From positions 1 through 54,002 of the forward strand of contig NZ_JAUXNK010000052.1 in NCBI RefSeq assembly GCF_030682845.1: DNA of 54,002 nucleotides, in the 5' to 3' direction. Under the pieces are notes generated by a model. The model had not been told where the DNA came from, made no database searches, and was given only the letters and a program-made list of their open reading frames with translations. The translations under genes and the position numbers were made by a program. Of the stretch, positions 1-8,664 are shown one piece after another; within the stretch, counting starts at the first letter, position 1; each line of letters starts with the position of its first letter. Source of the stretch: Methanolobus sp. (lineage in GTDB: Archaea; Halobacteriota; Methanosarcinia; Methanosarcinales; Methanosarcinaceae).

Positions 1-431
1 TCGTCTATTATAGCCCACATAAGCTTCTTCCCGATACCTGGCAAAAGTTCTAGCATGTGCAGCCTGTTAGTGATCGGATGAGCATCGTTGAAAAACTTAA
101 CGAATCTTTCTTCCTCGCTCTTCACGTTCGCTTCCATAATGAATGGTAGTTCCAGCTGGGCGCCATGGCTGAGGTTAGTGTAGCCTATCCTGTGCTTCAC
201 ATGATCAATATCTTCCCTGTCACCCTCTCCTATATATACACGGGACTGTATAGTCGGATTTTTACCTTCCTTTGGTACCAGTTCCATCAATACGAAGTTC
301 TTTTCACCGATGGCCTGAACCACTGGTTTCTTCTGGTAGGGTGGTCTTTTGTCCTCATTGCTTCCATAGGGCAGGTAATCAAGGACCCACGCATACTCTT
401 CTTTTTCAGGTGGCTTTCCCTTAACTTGCAT
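1..431 (-). CDS. DUF655 family protein (3' end beyond window)
   Basis: The minus-strand frame is open from 431 to the window edge, so the C-terminus is missing. The N-terminus reads MQVKGKPPEKEEYAWVLDYL, and the last visible part contains LELLPGIGKKLMWAII, a helix-hairpin-helix DNA/RNA-binding motif. This matches archaeal DUF655 proteins, which are small, of unproven function, and usually lie between rpoF and ksgA. A GGAGGG site at 438-443 is 3 nt from an ATG at 434 and 6 nt from the ATG at 431; the second spacing is better. The gene lies 74 nt downstream of rpoF and probably shares its transcript, suggesting a translation or ribosome-assembly role by association only. Confidence 0.88.
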   Translation of the reverse strand, partial: MQVKGKPPEKEEYAWVLDYLPYGSNEDKRPPYQKKPVVQAIGEKNFVLMELVPKEGKNPTIQSRVYIGEGDREDIDHVKHRIGYTNLSHGAQLELPFIMEANVKSEEERFVKFFNDAHPITNRLHMLELLPGIGKKLMWAIID

Positions 432-505
432 CATATTCCCTCCGGCATACCCACTGCTGATGTTAAACTATCTCTCTTGAAAAAGAGGATGTATCGGATA
501 TAAAT

Positions 506-859
506 TTAATCCATTGCCCCTTCAACCATTTCCAGCATCGTGTCCAGTTCCGTATCACTTAAGGTGAACCTTTCTTTTGCATAGAGGGACCTGAGCTCAT
601 CCCTGGTCATTGGCATTATATCTGCTATCCTTATGGCAATCTCGGGCTTCATCTTTTCCAGTGCTGTGAGCTTGTTCACAAGATCTCTTGCCTTTTCAGG
701 AGATGTCTTTGCGAACGTATCTGCATGATTGATAGCCTTACGTAACTCATACCCCAGCTCTTCTTCATTTTGCAGGCGCTCTTCCATTATCTGGTGCAAA
801 ATACCTTTCACTTCGGAAAGGGTCAGCAACTCTTCGCTCAGAATTTCCTTAACAATCAT
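506..859 (-). CDS. rpoF: DNA-directed RNA polymerase subunit F (Rpb4 homologue)
   Basis: This 117-residue, acidic, all-helical protein is the archaeal Rpb4/RpoF family at its usual length. It starts MIVKEILSEELLTLSEVKGI and contains the HRDC-like C-terminal segment (MKPEIAIRIADIMPMTRDEL). RpoF pairs with RpoE to form the polymerase stalk, which binds emerging RNA and helps open-complex formation. It sits in the classical archaeal order L21e-rpoF-DUF655, 133 nt downstream of L21e. An AGAGTG stretch precedes the ATG. Long frames on the opposite strand are non-coding shadows. Confidence 0.95.
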   Translation of the reverse strand: MIVKEILSEELLTLSEVKGILHQIMEERLQNEEELGYELRKAINHADTFAKTSPEKARDLVNKLTALEKMKPEIAIRIADIMPMTRDELRSLYAKERFTLSDTELDTMLEMVEGAMD

Positions 860-992
860 TGATATACACTCTTTACTATTCTATCCTGTTCTCTTTGTGA
901 CATCAACTAAAATAATCCGATACATCTTCATTGTTGCCAACAAAGATATATCTGACGTTGTGTGCAAAGATCCAGTACAATACAGTATGTAC

Positions 993-1286
993 TTAGTACT
1001 TCTGTGGCTTAAGGTGCTGAGGAAGGGCTATGAGTTCCTTTGTAGCATTGCCATCCCTTATCTGGAGACGGTATGCGCGGCCGCGCTGACCCAAAACCTT
1101 GCCGGTCCTTCCCTGGAATCTTGGGTTTGGCATTCCCTTCTGTACGCTGGGGTCGATGTCGATGTGGACCATCTGTCCCTCTGCGAATTCCTGGATAGCC
1201 TTGCTAACAGGGGAAATTCCTCTTTCTCTTACACTCTTTTTCAGTTTGTAACGTGTACAGCATTTTTCACCGTGTGATGTTGGCAT
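993..1286 (-). CDS. rpl21e: 50S ribosomal protein L21e
   Basis: The 97-residue basic protein begins [20 protein letters not shown] and contains the L21e core ([21 protein letters not shown]), an SH3-like fold that binds 23S rRNA. Archaeal L21e is normally 95-100 residues. A strong GGAGGA site stands 5 nt upstream of the ATG (about 1292-1297). It heads the L21e-rpoF-DUF655 run and follows Pus10 with a 72-nt gap, so the whole minus block may be partly co-transcribed. Confidence 0.96.
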   Translation of the reverse strand: MPTSHGEKCCTRYKLKKSVRERGISPVSKAIQEFAEGQMVHIDIDPSVQKGMPNPRFQGRTGKVLGQRGRAYRLQIRDGNATKELIALPQHLKPQKY

Positions 1287-1358
1287 GATATTCCTCCATT
1301 GATTAACTTGATACGATCAATTCTATTCTAGTGATAAACCTTAACCCGGAAAACGCAT

Positions 1359-2651
1359 TCATATATCCACTTTGATGACATCGAGCTCAGTGACCCTGGC
1401 CTGTATTCCCAGCAGCCCTGTGAGGCTTGGCTGTGTCCTTCCTTCGTCACCGGATACCAGTTCTTTGACATATAGTCCGCCGCCACAGTGCACCTGCATG
1501 ATAGCGTACTCGTCCGTCAATTCTGTAAGCTGCATATCGTGCACGTTTCTCTTGCGCACCAGGTCCGCCCTTCTGTGGGACACGCGCTGTGGTGTCCTCT
1601 GTGATATCTCAGCTCCGACTAGACTGTCGATGGCAGATATGAGCATTTCCTTGGAAACTGGCTCTTTGAATGTAACTTTAAGGTTATAAACCTTATCCGC
1701 CTTTGATGCTTTAAGAGCCTCTATAACTTCCTTCTGCACCATCTGCAACCCCTGGACCTCTACCTTGCCCTGTGCAAAGGCATTGATCCTAGTTTCAAGC
1801 TCAGCCACATCAAAGGATCGTATTGGCGAGTTAAGCACTTCAACCACAAAGGGACGTCCGGTGCCGCCCATAAGCGCATCTATGTCTTCCCTTCCGGCCC
1901 CATGGAACGTTGTGTCACTGGCGCCTGTTACCTTCAGGATCTCTTCCCGTATCAGCTCATCCACTGATTCAGGGTACTGCTTGCCTGTAAAAGAGCACTT
2001 CTCGCATCCTCTGCCTCCGCAGTTCCTGCAGGGCCACCTGGTCTGTGGAATGCCCCTTACAAGTTTCCGGTACCTCCCCTGTATATAGATAGAACGCACC
2101 TGCAATCTGACCGTGTCTTCTGCAAGGTCAAGGGTCACAAGCACATCCGGTCTGTTGAACTCAACCTCTTTGCCGGTGAGTGCTGCTATGAGTTTCCCTA
2201 CTTCCCGGTTAAGCTCGGTCTTGAGCTGCTCTGCATAGGCTATCCCGCACTCGCTCCAGAGTATCTCTTCGTTCTCACCCAGCAGCCCGCTGACCTTTGT
2301 CCCGACAAGGAATGTAGAATACTCGAGCGTTCCTATGGCTTTTACAGCCCTGTCAGCCCAGGTGTCAAGATCACCATACAACCCCAGACACACCCAGCAT
2401 TTACTGTCATCCTCCTTGATTCCCAGTGTCTTCCTTGCGAAAGCGCTGCTTGGGGCAAGGTGCTTGAGGAGGGTATCATCACCCGAAGCTTTATGCAGCA
2501 GGTCCCCTTCCATGGCAAGGGCAAGCTTTACAGCCTTCCCTCTCTCTACATTGGTAAGTCCTGTGGATAGTTTTGCGAATTGCCTGCCCATGCAGTTATC
2601 ACAAATAGGTCCTTCATTGACAATTCGTTTAGCAGTTTCAAGTATGCTCAT
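1359..2651 (-). CDS. pus10: tRNA pseudouridine(54/55) synthase Pus10
   Basis: This 430-residue protein fits archaeal Pus10, which isomerises U54 and U55 in the tRNA T-loop. The N-terminus carries a CxxC pair (PICDNCMGRQF) and further Cys pairs (CWVC, and CRNCGGRGCEKC near residue 210), as expected for the zinc-binding accessory domain. The catalytic region GAGREDIDALMGGTGRPF lies near residues 252-269; Asp256 is the likely nucleophile by family alignment. The gene is 24 nt downstream of trmY, whose product methylates the pseudouridine that Pus10 makes at position 54. The ATG at 2651 begins MSILETAKRIVNEGPICDNC, typical for the family. Confidence 0.94.
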   Translation of the reverse strand: MSILETAKRIVNEGPICDNCMGRQFAKLSTGLTNVERGKAVKLALAMEGDLLHKASGDDTLLKHLAPSSAFARKTLGIKEDDSKCWVCLGLYGDLDTWADRAVKAIGTLEYSTFLVGTKVSGLLGENEEILWSECGIAYAEQLKTELNREVGKLIAALTGKEVEFNRPDVLVTLDLAEDTVRLQVRSIYIQGRYRKLVRGIPQTRWPCRNCGGRGCEKCSFTGKQYPESVDELIREEILKVTGASDTTFHGAGREDIDALMGGTGRPFVVEVLNSPIRSFDVAELETRINAFAQGKVEVQGLQMVQKEVIEALKASKADKVYNLKVTFKEPVSKEMLISAIDSLVGAEISQRTPQRVSHRRADLVRKRNVHDMQLTELTDEYAIMQVHCGGGLYVKELVSGDEGRTQPSLTGLLGIQARVTELDVIKVDI

Positions 2652-2675
2652 CCGATCACTCTCATTTTTTGTAAG

Positions 2676-3287
2676 TTATGCTTCCGTCTGGCTTTGTCCG
2701 ATCCTATCCAGCTCATTGAGGATAATGATTATGCAATGATCTGAATGTAGTGACAGAGGTCCGATGGACAAAGTCCCGGAAGATATCGTTTTGATCGCTA
2801 TTTCTTCCTCTTCTGTGACTCCCATATGGTCGCCCAGTATAAATACAGCATCATCAGGATAACTGCTGACATTTCTCATGTCTTCTCCGGTTTCATGCAG
2901 GTAGTATATGCGCCTGTTATTCTCTGCAAACTCAGCCAGCAGTTTCTTAAGCCCTCCACGGCGTATCCATACTCCGGGAGTGGATTGTGACTCGTATTCT
3001 GTGGCATCCTTCTCAAGTGCTTTTTTGATAAGGGAGCCACTGCTCCTCTCATCAGGGCTAAGATACCTGAGCTGCTCACCGTTAAAGCGTACGATCTTAC
3101 CGGGGTCGGGTTCGCCAAGCAGCACCAGATGTATGTTGACATCCCTTCTCATTCCATGGGACAGGAAAAGTGCTGAGTTGATACACCTGCAGAGTATGTC
3201 CATGCGTCCTGCCGCACCAGACAGGTCGTTCAATGAGAAATCACCTGTAGTGAGCGCCTTGTGCCCTATTATCACAAAATCCTTCAT
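2676..3287 (-). CDS. trmY: tRNA pseudouridine(54) N1-methyltransferase TrmY
   Basis: The 203-residue SPOUT-class protein (COG1901) begins MKDFVIIGHKALTTGDFSLN and has the characteristic segments HLVLLGEPDP and VFILGDHMGVTEEEE, the latter belonging to the SAM-binding trefoil knot. TrmY uses SAM to make N1-methylpseudouridine at tRNA position 54, the archaeal counterpart of ribothymidine. An AAGAGGT site lies about 6 nt before the ATG. The gene is immediately upstream of pus10, so consecutive enzymes of one modification pathway lie in one probable operon. It starts 37 nt after the helicase gene ends. Confidence 0.94.
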   Translation of the reverse strand: MKDFVIIGHKALTTGDFSLNDLSGAAGRMDILCRCINSALFLSHGMRRDVNIHLVLLGEPDPGKIVRFNGEQLRYLSPDERSSGSLIKKALEKDATEYESQSTPGVWIRRGGLKKLLAEFAENNRRIYYLHETGEDMRNVSSYPDDAVFILGDHMGVTEEEEIAIKTISSGTLSIGPLSLHSDHCIIIILNELDRIGQSQTEA

Positions 3288-3324
3288 GCTTGTACCTCTT
3301 TAGCTCGCTTTTCATGTTCCCTGA

Positions 3325-4629
3325 TCAGTTCTTTCCTTCCTTTAGCACGATCTTTGCAAGGGCGGCAGCTATCTTCCTGTAATCGGCACCTTCTCCAGCC
3401 AGCTTCCCGACCCACTCGTCATATCTTTCCAGGTTTCCTGTGCGGATGCTCGTTCTTACTTTTTCAGTGACCTGTGCTTCCCTGGCCTTTTCAGCATCCT
3501 TTATTGTAGGAAGTTCCTTCCTTATAATTTCGGTCTTCGTGTATCTCTGAATTGCTGTGATCTTACCAATCTCGTTCTTTGTGACAAAAGAGTATGCGAG
3601 CCCGGGCCTTCCGGCCCTTGCTGTCCTGCCTATCCTGTGAACATAGGTCTCTATCTCCAGGGGCAGGTCATAATTGAAGACCACTTCGATGTTCTCAATG
3701 TCGAGTCCTCTTGCAGCCACATCCGTGGCGACGAGTATACTGATATCTTCGTCCCGCAGTTTATCGACAGTGCGTTCCCTGAGGTTCTGCCTGATGTCTC
3801 CATGCAGGGCTTCCACCGAATGGCCATGTGACCTGAGCTTGACAAGCACTTTGTCGACTTCCTTCTTGGTATTACAGAACACAAGGGCTGACTGGATATT
3901 CTCCACATCTATCATGCGGTGAAGCACTTCTATTTTTGAACTTTCCTTGATCTCAAAGTAGAACTGTTCCACGCCGGGCACGGTCATCTCTTTTTTGGCC
4001 ACCTTTATGTGTTCGGGTTCGCGCATGTACTCGTCGGTCAGTTTCAGTATGGTCTTTGGCATGGTTGCGGAAAAGAGCAGTGTCTGCCTTTCCCTGGGGG
4101 TGAGTTCGAGCACCTTCTCGATATCTTCCCTGAATCCCATATTAAGCATCTCGTCTGCCTCGTCAAGGACCATGATCATGACACTATCCATATTGATGGC
4201 CCCACGCTGGATGTGGTCTATTACTCTTCCGGGTGTCCCGACAACTATCTGTGCGCCGCTTTCAAGTTCCTGCGTCTGCTGGCCCATGGCCCGCCCGCCG
4301 TAAATCGCTGTTATGCTCAGTCCCTCTGTCAGCAGGGCTATCTTCTTAAGTTCATCCGCTATCTGGACGGCCAGTTCCCTGGTAGGGCAGAGGACCATAG
4401 CTTGCAGGGCCCTCTTTTTTTTATCTACCATCTCCACAAGAGGTATTCCAAATGCTGCAGTCTTCCCTGTACCGGTCCGTGCCTGCCCGATGATGTCCTT
4501 TCCCTGCATTATCAGGGGGATGGCCTGTACCTGTATTTCCGTAGGCTCAATATAGCCCATCACTTTTATGCTTTTTAGCACCCCTTTGGTAAGGTTAAGG
4601 TCTTTGAATGTTGTTGATTCTGAGTCCAT
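3325..4629 (-). CDS. DEAD-box ATP-dependent RNA helicase
   Basis: This protein of about 434 residues has the full DEAD-box set in order: a Q-motif region (GYIEPTEIQVQAIP), Walker A ARTGTGKT, PTRELA, VLDEADEML, LLFSATMP, VATDVAARGLDI and HRIGRTARAG. It has a short C-terminal tail with no RGG repeats. Such archaeal helicases remodel structured RNA and are often cold-induced in methanogens; that role is inferred from relatives. The ATG at 4629 is preferred; a GTG at 4638 in the same frame would add three residues. It lies upstream of trmY and pus10, so a link to tRNA or rRNA maturation is plausible but unproven. Confidence 0.93.
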   Translation of the reverse strand: MDSESTTFKDLNLTKGVLKSIKVMGYIEPTEIQVQAIPLIMQGKDIIGQARTGTGKTAAFGIPLVEMVDKKKRALQAMVLCPTRELAVQIADELKKIALLTEGLSITAIYGGRAMGQQTQELESGAQIVVGTPGRVIDHIQRGAINMDSVMIMVLDEADEMLNMGFREDIEKVLELTPRERQTLLFSATMPKTILKLTDEYMREPEHIKVAKKEMTVPGVEQFYFEIKESSKIEVLHRMIDVENIQSALVFCNTKKEVDKVLVKLRSHGHSVEALHGDIRQNLRERTVDKLRDEDISILVATDVAARGLDIENIEVVFNYDLPLEIETYVHRIGRTARAGRPGLAYSFVTKNEIGKITAIQRYTKTEIIRKELPTIKDAEKAREAQVTEKVRTSIRTGNLERYDEWVGKLAGEGADYRKIAAALAKIVLKEGKN

Positions 4630-4715
4630 GATTGTCACTCTTGATTACAATATTATTACAATGATATTACAATTATCGATTATGTATTGATGCTGCTCTT
4701 GTAAGCAGCCTGATG

Positions 4716-6068
4716 TTAATTTTTGGACATGGCCGCATAATTTGCGGCTATGCTGTCTGCAGTCCTGGCAACTTCTGTCGCACTCCTGCCCAGTATCCTT
4801 ATCATGGGCTCCTTTCCCACGGCGCCTCTGTCAAAGATGATATCCGGCACGCATCCGTGCTTCTTTATCGCATCTGAAGTACCCCATTCGCCTGTATGTG
4901 TGATAATGGCATTCTCGGGCTCTTGCGCACGCTCAAAGGATGCAACCTTCAGTCCCATTCCTTTGCAGATGCTGATAATTTCGTAAGAGTACTTCATGTT
5001 CATAGCGGCCCTGAGATTTCCGTCATGTTCCATTGCTGCAAGGACTATGCGGGCAACGTGGCCACTTACACCAAAACCGACGTCTCCGACGGCTCTGGGC
5101 GAATCTTTGAGCTTTACTATCCTTCCGGCAACTGCTGCAACATCCTCTGTTCCCTTTGCATCGGGCAGGGCCATGGCTATGTTACATCCCACCTGGGGGA
5201 TCATTCTTGCAAAATACACGGAGCGGGAGATGATACTGACTGCTTCCTTCAAGTCTTCCGTAACTTCGTATGCTGTTGCATCTCTGCGGATCCCTGCAAG
5301 AGGATCTACCGGCCCGGCACCTTTGCCGACCGTCCGGCTGGCTATGATGGCCCTGACCACAAAATCCTTAGCTTTGCTGGCTGCTTCCACTATTGTCATT
5401 CCCTGTGCAAGGCCGCAGGTAAGAGCAGCGGCATAGGTACATCCTGAGCCATGCGTGCCACCCTTTACAAATTTTCCCGGGATGATTGTGAACCTGTCCT
5501 CTTTAGCCTCATAGATAACATCGGATGCGTCCAGGTGTCCGCCTGTGATTATCACTACTCTGACCCCTGTCCCGGCAATGATCCTGGCTGCCTGCTTTGC
5601 TTCCTCCACTGTCTTTATGATCGTGCCTGAAAGGGCCACTGCCTCATTGATGTTTGGAGTAACGACCTGGCTTATGGGCAGGAGTTCTTCTTTCAGTGTC
5701 CTGATCGCATCTTTCCTGAGAAGATCACCTCCGGCTTCCGCTGCCATTACGGGATCCACCACCAGCTTAAGCTCATACTTGCGGACCATGTCAGAAACCG
5801 TGGAAATAATGCTTGATGAGGACAACATGCCGGACTTGGCCCATTCCACCTGCATATCGGTGCATACTGCATCCACCTGGCTGGCAACCACTTCTGAGGG
5901 CAGGTCAAAGGCACTGAGTACGCCGGTAGTGTTTTGTGAGGTCACTGATGTAATGGCGCATGTTCCATGCAGCCCCAAGGCTGCGATGGTCTTTATGTCC
6001 GCTTCTATCCCTGCCCCTCCTCCGGAATCCGATCCTGCAATGGTCATTACAACAGTTGCCCTTCTCAT
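4716..6068 (-). CDS. thiDN: Bifunctional HMP(-P) kinase / thiamine-phosphate synthase (ThiD-ThiN)
   Basis: This 450-residue fusion has an N-terminal ThiD ribokinase-fold domain ([40 protein letters not shown] near residues 200-220). A C-terminal ThiN domain spans roughly residues 265-445 and contains [20 protein letters not shown]. ThiD phosphorylates hydroxymethylpyrimidine twice. Archaeal ThiN joins HMP-PP and thiazole phosphate into thiamine phosphate, replacing ThiE. An AAGGAGAAC site lies just upstream of the ATG. No TPP riboswitch was recognisable in the 255-nt divergent gap to the LSm gene. It is followed by the helicase gene 86 nt later. Confidence 0.95.
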   Translation of the reverse strand: MRRATVVMTIAGSDSGGGAGIEADIKTIAALGLHGTCAITSVTSQNTTGVLSAFDLPSEVVASQVDAVCTDMQVEWAKSGMLSSSSIISTVSDMVRKYELKLVVDPVMAAEAGGDLLRKDAIRTLKEELLPISQVVTPNINEAVALSGTIIKTVEEAKQAARIIAGTGVRVVIITGGHLDASDVIYEAKEDRFTIIPGKFVKGGTHGSGCTYAAALTCGLAQGMTIVEAASKAKDFVVRAIIASRTVGKGAGPVDPLAGIRRDATAYEVTEDLKEAVSIISRSVYFARMIPQVGCNIAMALPDAKGTEDVAAVAGRIVKLKDSPRAVGDVGFGVSGHVARIVLAAMEHDGNLRAAMNMKYSYEIISICKGMGLKVASFERAQEPENAIITHTGEWGTSDAIKKHGCVPDIIFDRGAVGKEPMIRILGRSATEVARTADSIAANYAAMSKN

Positions 6069-6207
6069 TGGTATGTTCTCCTTATATAGGTTGTATTACA
6101 TTTACTTGTGTGCGGAGGTCATAAAGTCTTGTAAGTTAAATAGTAGTTGGTCATCTGAAATGGGCTGATGTTGCTATTTAATTGCTGAAACGATCTCCTT
6201 ACGATAC

Positions 6208-6256
6208 ATTTATATATTCCACTTGCAACAATGGGTCATCACAAGACCTATATATG
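6208..6256 (+). promoter_or_regulatory. Two TATA-like boxes upstream of LSm-L37e-purF
   Basis: ATTTATATATTCC (6208-6220) and CTATATATG (6248-6256) both resemble archaeal TATA boxes. Initiation about 25 nt downstream would give a leader of roughly 45-90 nt before the LSm ATG at 6324. The assignment rests on motif appearance only. Confidence 0.5.
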
Positions 6257-6263
6257 TACGTAA

Positions 6264-6542
<279 letters not shown>

Positions 6543-6633
6543 AACGAACGTAAGATATATGAACTAATAACCGTATCAGGGTAATCCACACGATTTGCGA
6601 TTATTTCCAACTTCAATTAAAAGGTGATTATAA

Positions 6634-6804
6634 ATGTCAAAAGGTACGCCCTCAATGGGTAAAAGGCAAAAGCGCACACATGCAAAGTGCAGACGCTGCG
6701 GTAGTGTTTCACTCAACATCCATACAAAACAATGTACTTGCTGTGGTTTCGGCAAGACCTCTCGCATGAGAAGTTACCAGTGGCAGGCAAAGTGCAAATA
6801 CTAA
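6634..6804 (+). CDS. rpl37e: 50S ribosomal protein L37e
   Basis: This 56-residue basic protein begins [20 protein letters not shown]. Its four-Cys zinc ribbon is made by CRRCG (residues 19-23) and CTCCG (34-38), and the tail [10 protein letters not shown] is typical. An AAGGTGAT site lies 6 nt upstream of the ATG. It sits directly after the LSm gene, as in most euryarchaea, and 33 nt before purF. Confidence 0.97.
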   Translation: MSKGTPSMGKRQKRTHAKCRRCGSVSLNIHTKQCTCCGFGKTSRMRSYQWQAKCKY

Positions 6805-6837
6805 GCCTGACTTTTTTCTCTACCCGCCGGGGATAAA

Positions 6838-8256
6838 ATGCGTGAGGAATGCGGTGTTGTGGGTGTGGTAAAACACATGGTGGAATCACACCCGGTACCT
6901 GCTTCGCTTCAGATCTACTATGGTTTGTATGCATTGCAACATCGCGGACAGGAATCCTCGGGCATAACCGTTCATAACGGCAAGGACCCCATGACCATCA
7001 AGGGCATGGGGCTTGTTCCGGAAGTTTTTGATAAGAATGCCCTTCTTGAGCTTAAAGGCAGGGTAGGCATAGGCCATGTGCGCTATTCTACTTGTGGCGA
7101 CTCTATGTTAGAGAACTGCCAGCCATTCATTGTGAAATACAAAAGCGGTACTGTTGCTATAGCTCATAATGGCAATCTTGTCAATAGTAATGAACTGCGC
7201 AGGAAGCTTGAGTCTGAAGGGCATCTCTTCGTAGCAAGTTCGGATACCGAGGTCATAGCACATCTTCTCGTTAAAGAGCTTTTGAAATATGGCATTACTG
7301 AAGCTATTGGCAACGTAATGAAACAACTTAACGGCTCTTATTCTCTGGCTATTATGATCAACGACCTGCTGATGGCTGTGAGGGACCCCTATGGTTTCAA
7401 GCCATTGTGCATTGGCTCGATCGATTCCGGGTACGCTGTTGCATCGGAAAGTGTGGCTATTGATACGCTCAGCGGCAAGCTCATCAGGGATGTTAATCCG
7501 GGCGAGCTGGTCATTTTCCGGGATGGTGAAATCGAATCCCATCAGCTTTTCCGTGAAACAACTTCTGCTCATTGTGTTTTCGAATACGTCTATTTTGCGC
7601 GCCCTGATTCTATTATCGACGGGAAACTCGTTTACAAGGTAAGGGAGCGCATCGGCGAGAGGCTGGCAAAAGAGCATCCTGTGGATGCTGATATGGTATC
7701 TCCTGTGCCTGACTCAGGCATCACTTCGGCTATAGGTTATTCCCGTCATTCCAATATCATCTATGAAGAGAGTCTGATGAAGAACCGTTATATCGGAAGG
7801 ACTTTCATCCTGCCTGGCCAGGCAATGCGCGAAACTGCCGTGAGGCTTAAGATGAACACCATTGCAGAGAACATACGGGGCAGGAAGATAATCCTTATAG
7901 ATGACAGTATTGTCAGGGGCACTACCTCGCGTCGTATCATCGACATGATAAAGAACGCAGGTGCTACGGAAGTTCATGCGCGCATAGGGAGCCCTCCAAT
8001 AGTTGCGCCCTGTTATCTTGGCATAGACATGGCTTCAAGAGACGAGCTTATAGCTGCCCATAAAACAATAAAAGGCGTGGAAGCTGTCATTAATGCAGAT
8101 TCTCTGGGCTACCTGAGTATTGAGGGTCTTGTGGAGTCCATAGGGATAGATCGGGATGATCTCTGCCTGGGGTGTCTTACAGGTGCCTATCCGGTTGATA
8201 TCCCTGGAGAGAAGACCTGCCAGCGCAGGCAGCTAAAGCTGCATGAGTTCTCGTGA
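6838..8256 (+). CDS. purF: Amidophosphoribosyltransferase (glutamine PRPP amidotransferase)
   Basis: This 472-residue protein catalyses the first committed step of purine synthesis, glutamine + PRPP to phosphoribosylamine. The start MREECGVVGV places the Ntn-hydrolase nucleophile at Cys5, after a short propeptide to be removed. The PRPP-binding loop IILIDDSIVRGTTSRR lies near residues 346-361. Cysteines in AHCVFEYVYF, VAPCYLGIDM and LCLGCLTGAYP reproduce the four-Cys pattern of the B. subtilis-type [4Fe-4S] enzymes, suggesting oxygen sensitivity. It is the last gene of the LSm-L37e-purF run. Confidence 0.96.
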   Translation: MREECGVVGVVKHMVESHPVPASLQIYYGLYALQHRGQESSGITVHNGKDPMTIKGMGLVPEVFDKNALLELKGRVGIGHVRYSTCGDSMLENCQPFIVKYKSGTVAIAHNGNLVNSNELRRKLESEGHLFVASSDTEVIAHLLVKELLKYGITEAIGNVMKQLNGSYSLAIMINDLLMAVRDPYGFKPLCIGSIDSGYAVASESVAIDTLSGKLIRDVNPGELVIFRDGEIESHQLFRETTSAHCVFEYVYFARPDSIIDGKLVYKVRERIGERLAKEHPVDADMVSPVPDSGITSAIGYSRHSNIIYEESLMKNRYIGRTFILPGQAMRETAVRLKMNTIAENIRGRKIILIDDSIVRGTTSRRIIDMIKNAGATEVHARIGSPPIVAPCYLGIDMASRDELIAAHKTIKGVEAVINADSLGYLSIEGLVESIGIDRDDLCLGCLTGAYPVDIPGEKTCQRRQLKLHEFS

Positions 8257-8490
8257 AAGGGTTGGCAAAACTTGCTTCTTCAGCACTTTTTATGTCTGGT
8301 ATTTTACGGCAGTAACACTCTTTTATTTTAATGAGCCATAGGGCAAATAGTGCTGTCTCCTTTTTTGCAAACTGGTAGTTCATAAAACAATTTGGGTTTC
8401 ACATCAAAATGAATGTAAAATATGTACGCTCAGGCCCAAACAGTGCTATAAGTATTCTGATAAATATAAAAGTAATATGGAAAAGTAATA

Positions 8491-8565
8491 TGGGGCCGGG
8501 ATCGAGAATCGAACTCGAATCGTAGCCTCCACAGGGCCACAGGATAACCGCTACCCCACCCCGGC
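8491..8565 (-). tRNA. tRNA-His (GTG anticodon), CCA encoded
   Basis: The minus strand folds into a full cloverleaf. The acceptor GCCGGGG pairs with TCCCGGC, the anticodon stem GTGGCC/GGCTAC closes loop CTGTGGA (anticodon GTG), and the T-arm is TCGAG-TTCGATT-CTCGA. Discriminator C73, the His identity base, is followed by an encoded CCA (8493-8491). The DNA base 5' of G1 is T (8566), so the extra G-1 of tRNA-His is apparently not encoded. It stands alone between purF and a histidine-kinase gene, with 234 nt after purF that hold nothing recognisable. Confidence 0.95.
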
Positions 8566-8664
8566 ACGAGTAAGGTCTTTTGATTGAAAGCACCCCTTAG
8601 ACGTCCTTTTCTTAGATAAAGGTTTCCTTTGTAAGGGCCTTTCTTGCAGCAAAAAAGGGAATAG

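Noticed and set aside
729-1277. Long plus-strand frame opposite rpoF and L21e
   Set aside because: It is antisense to two certain genes, with no ribosome-binding site or domain.
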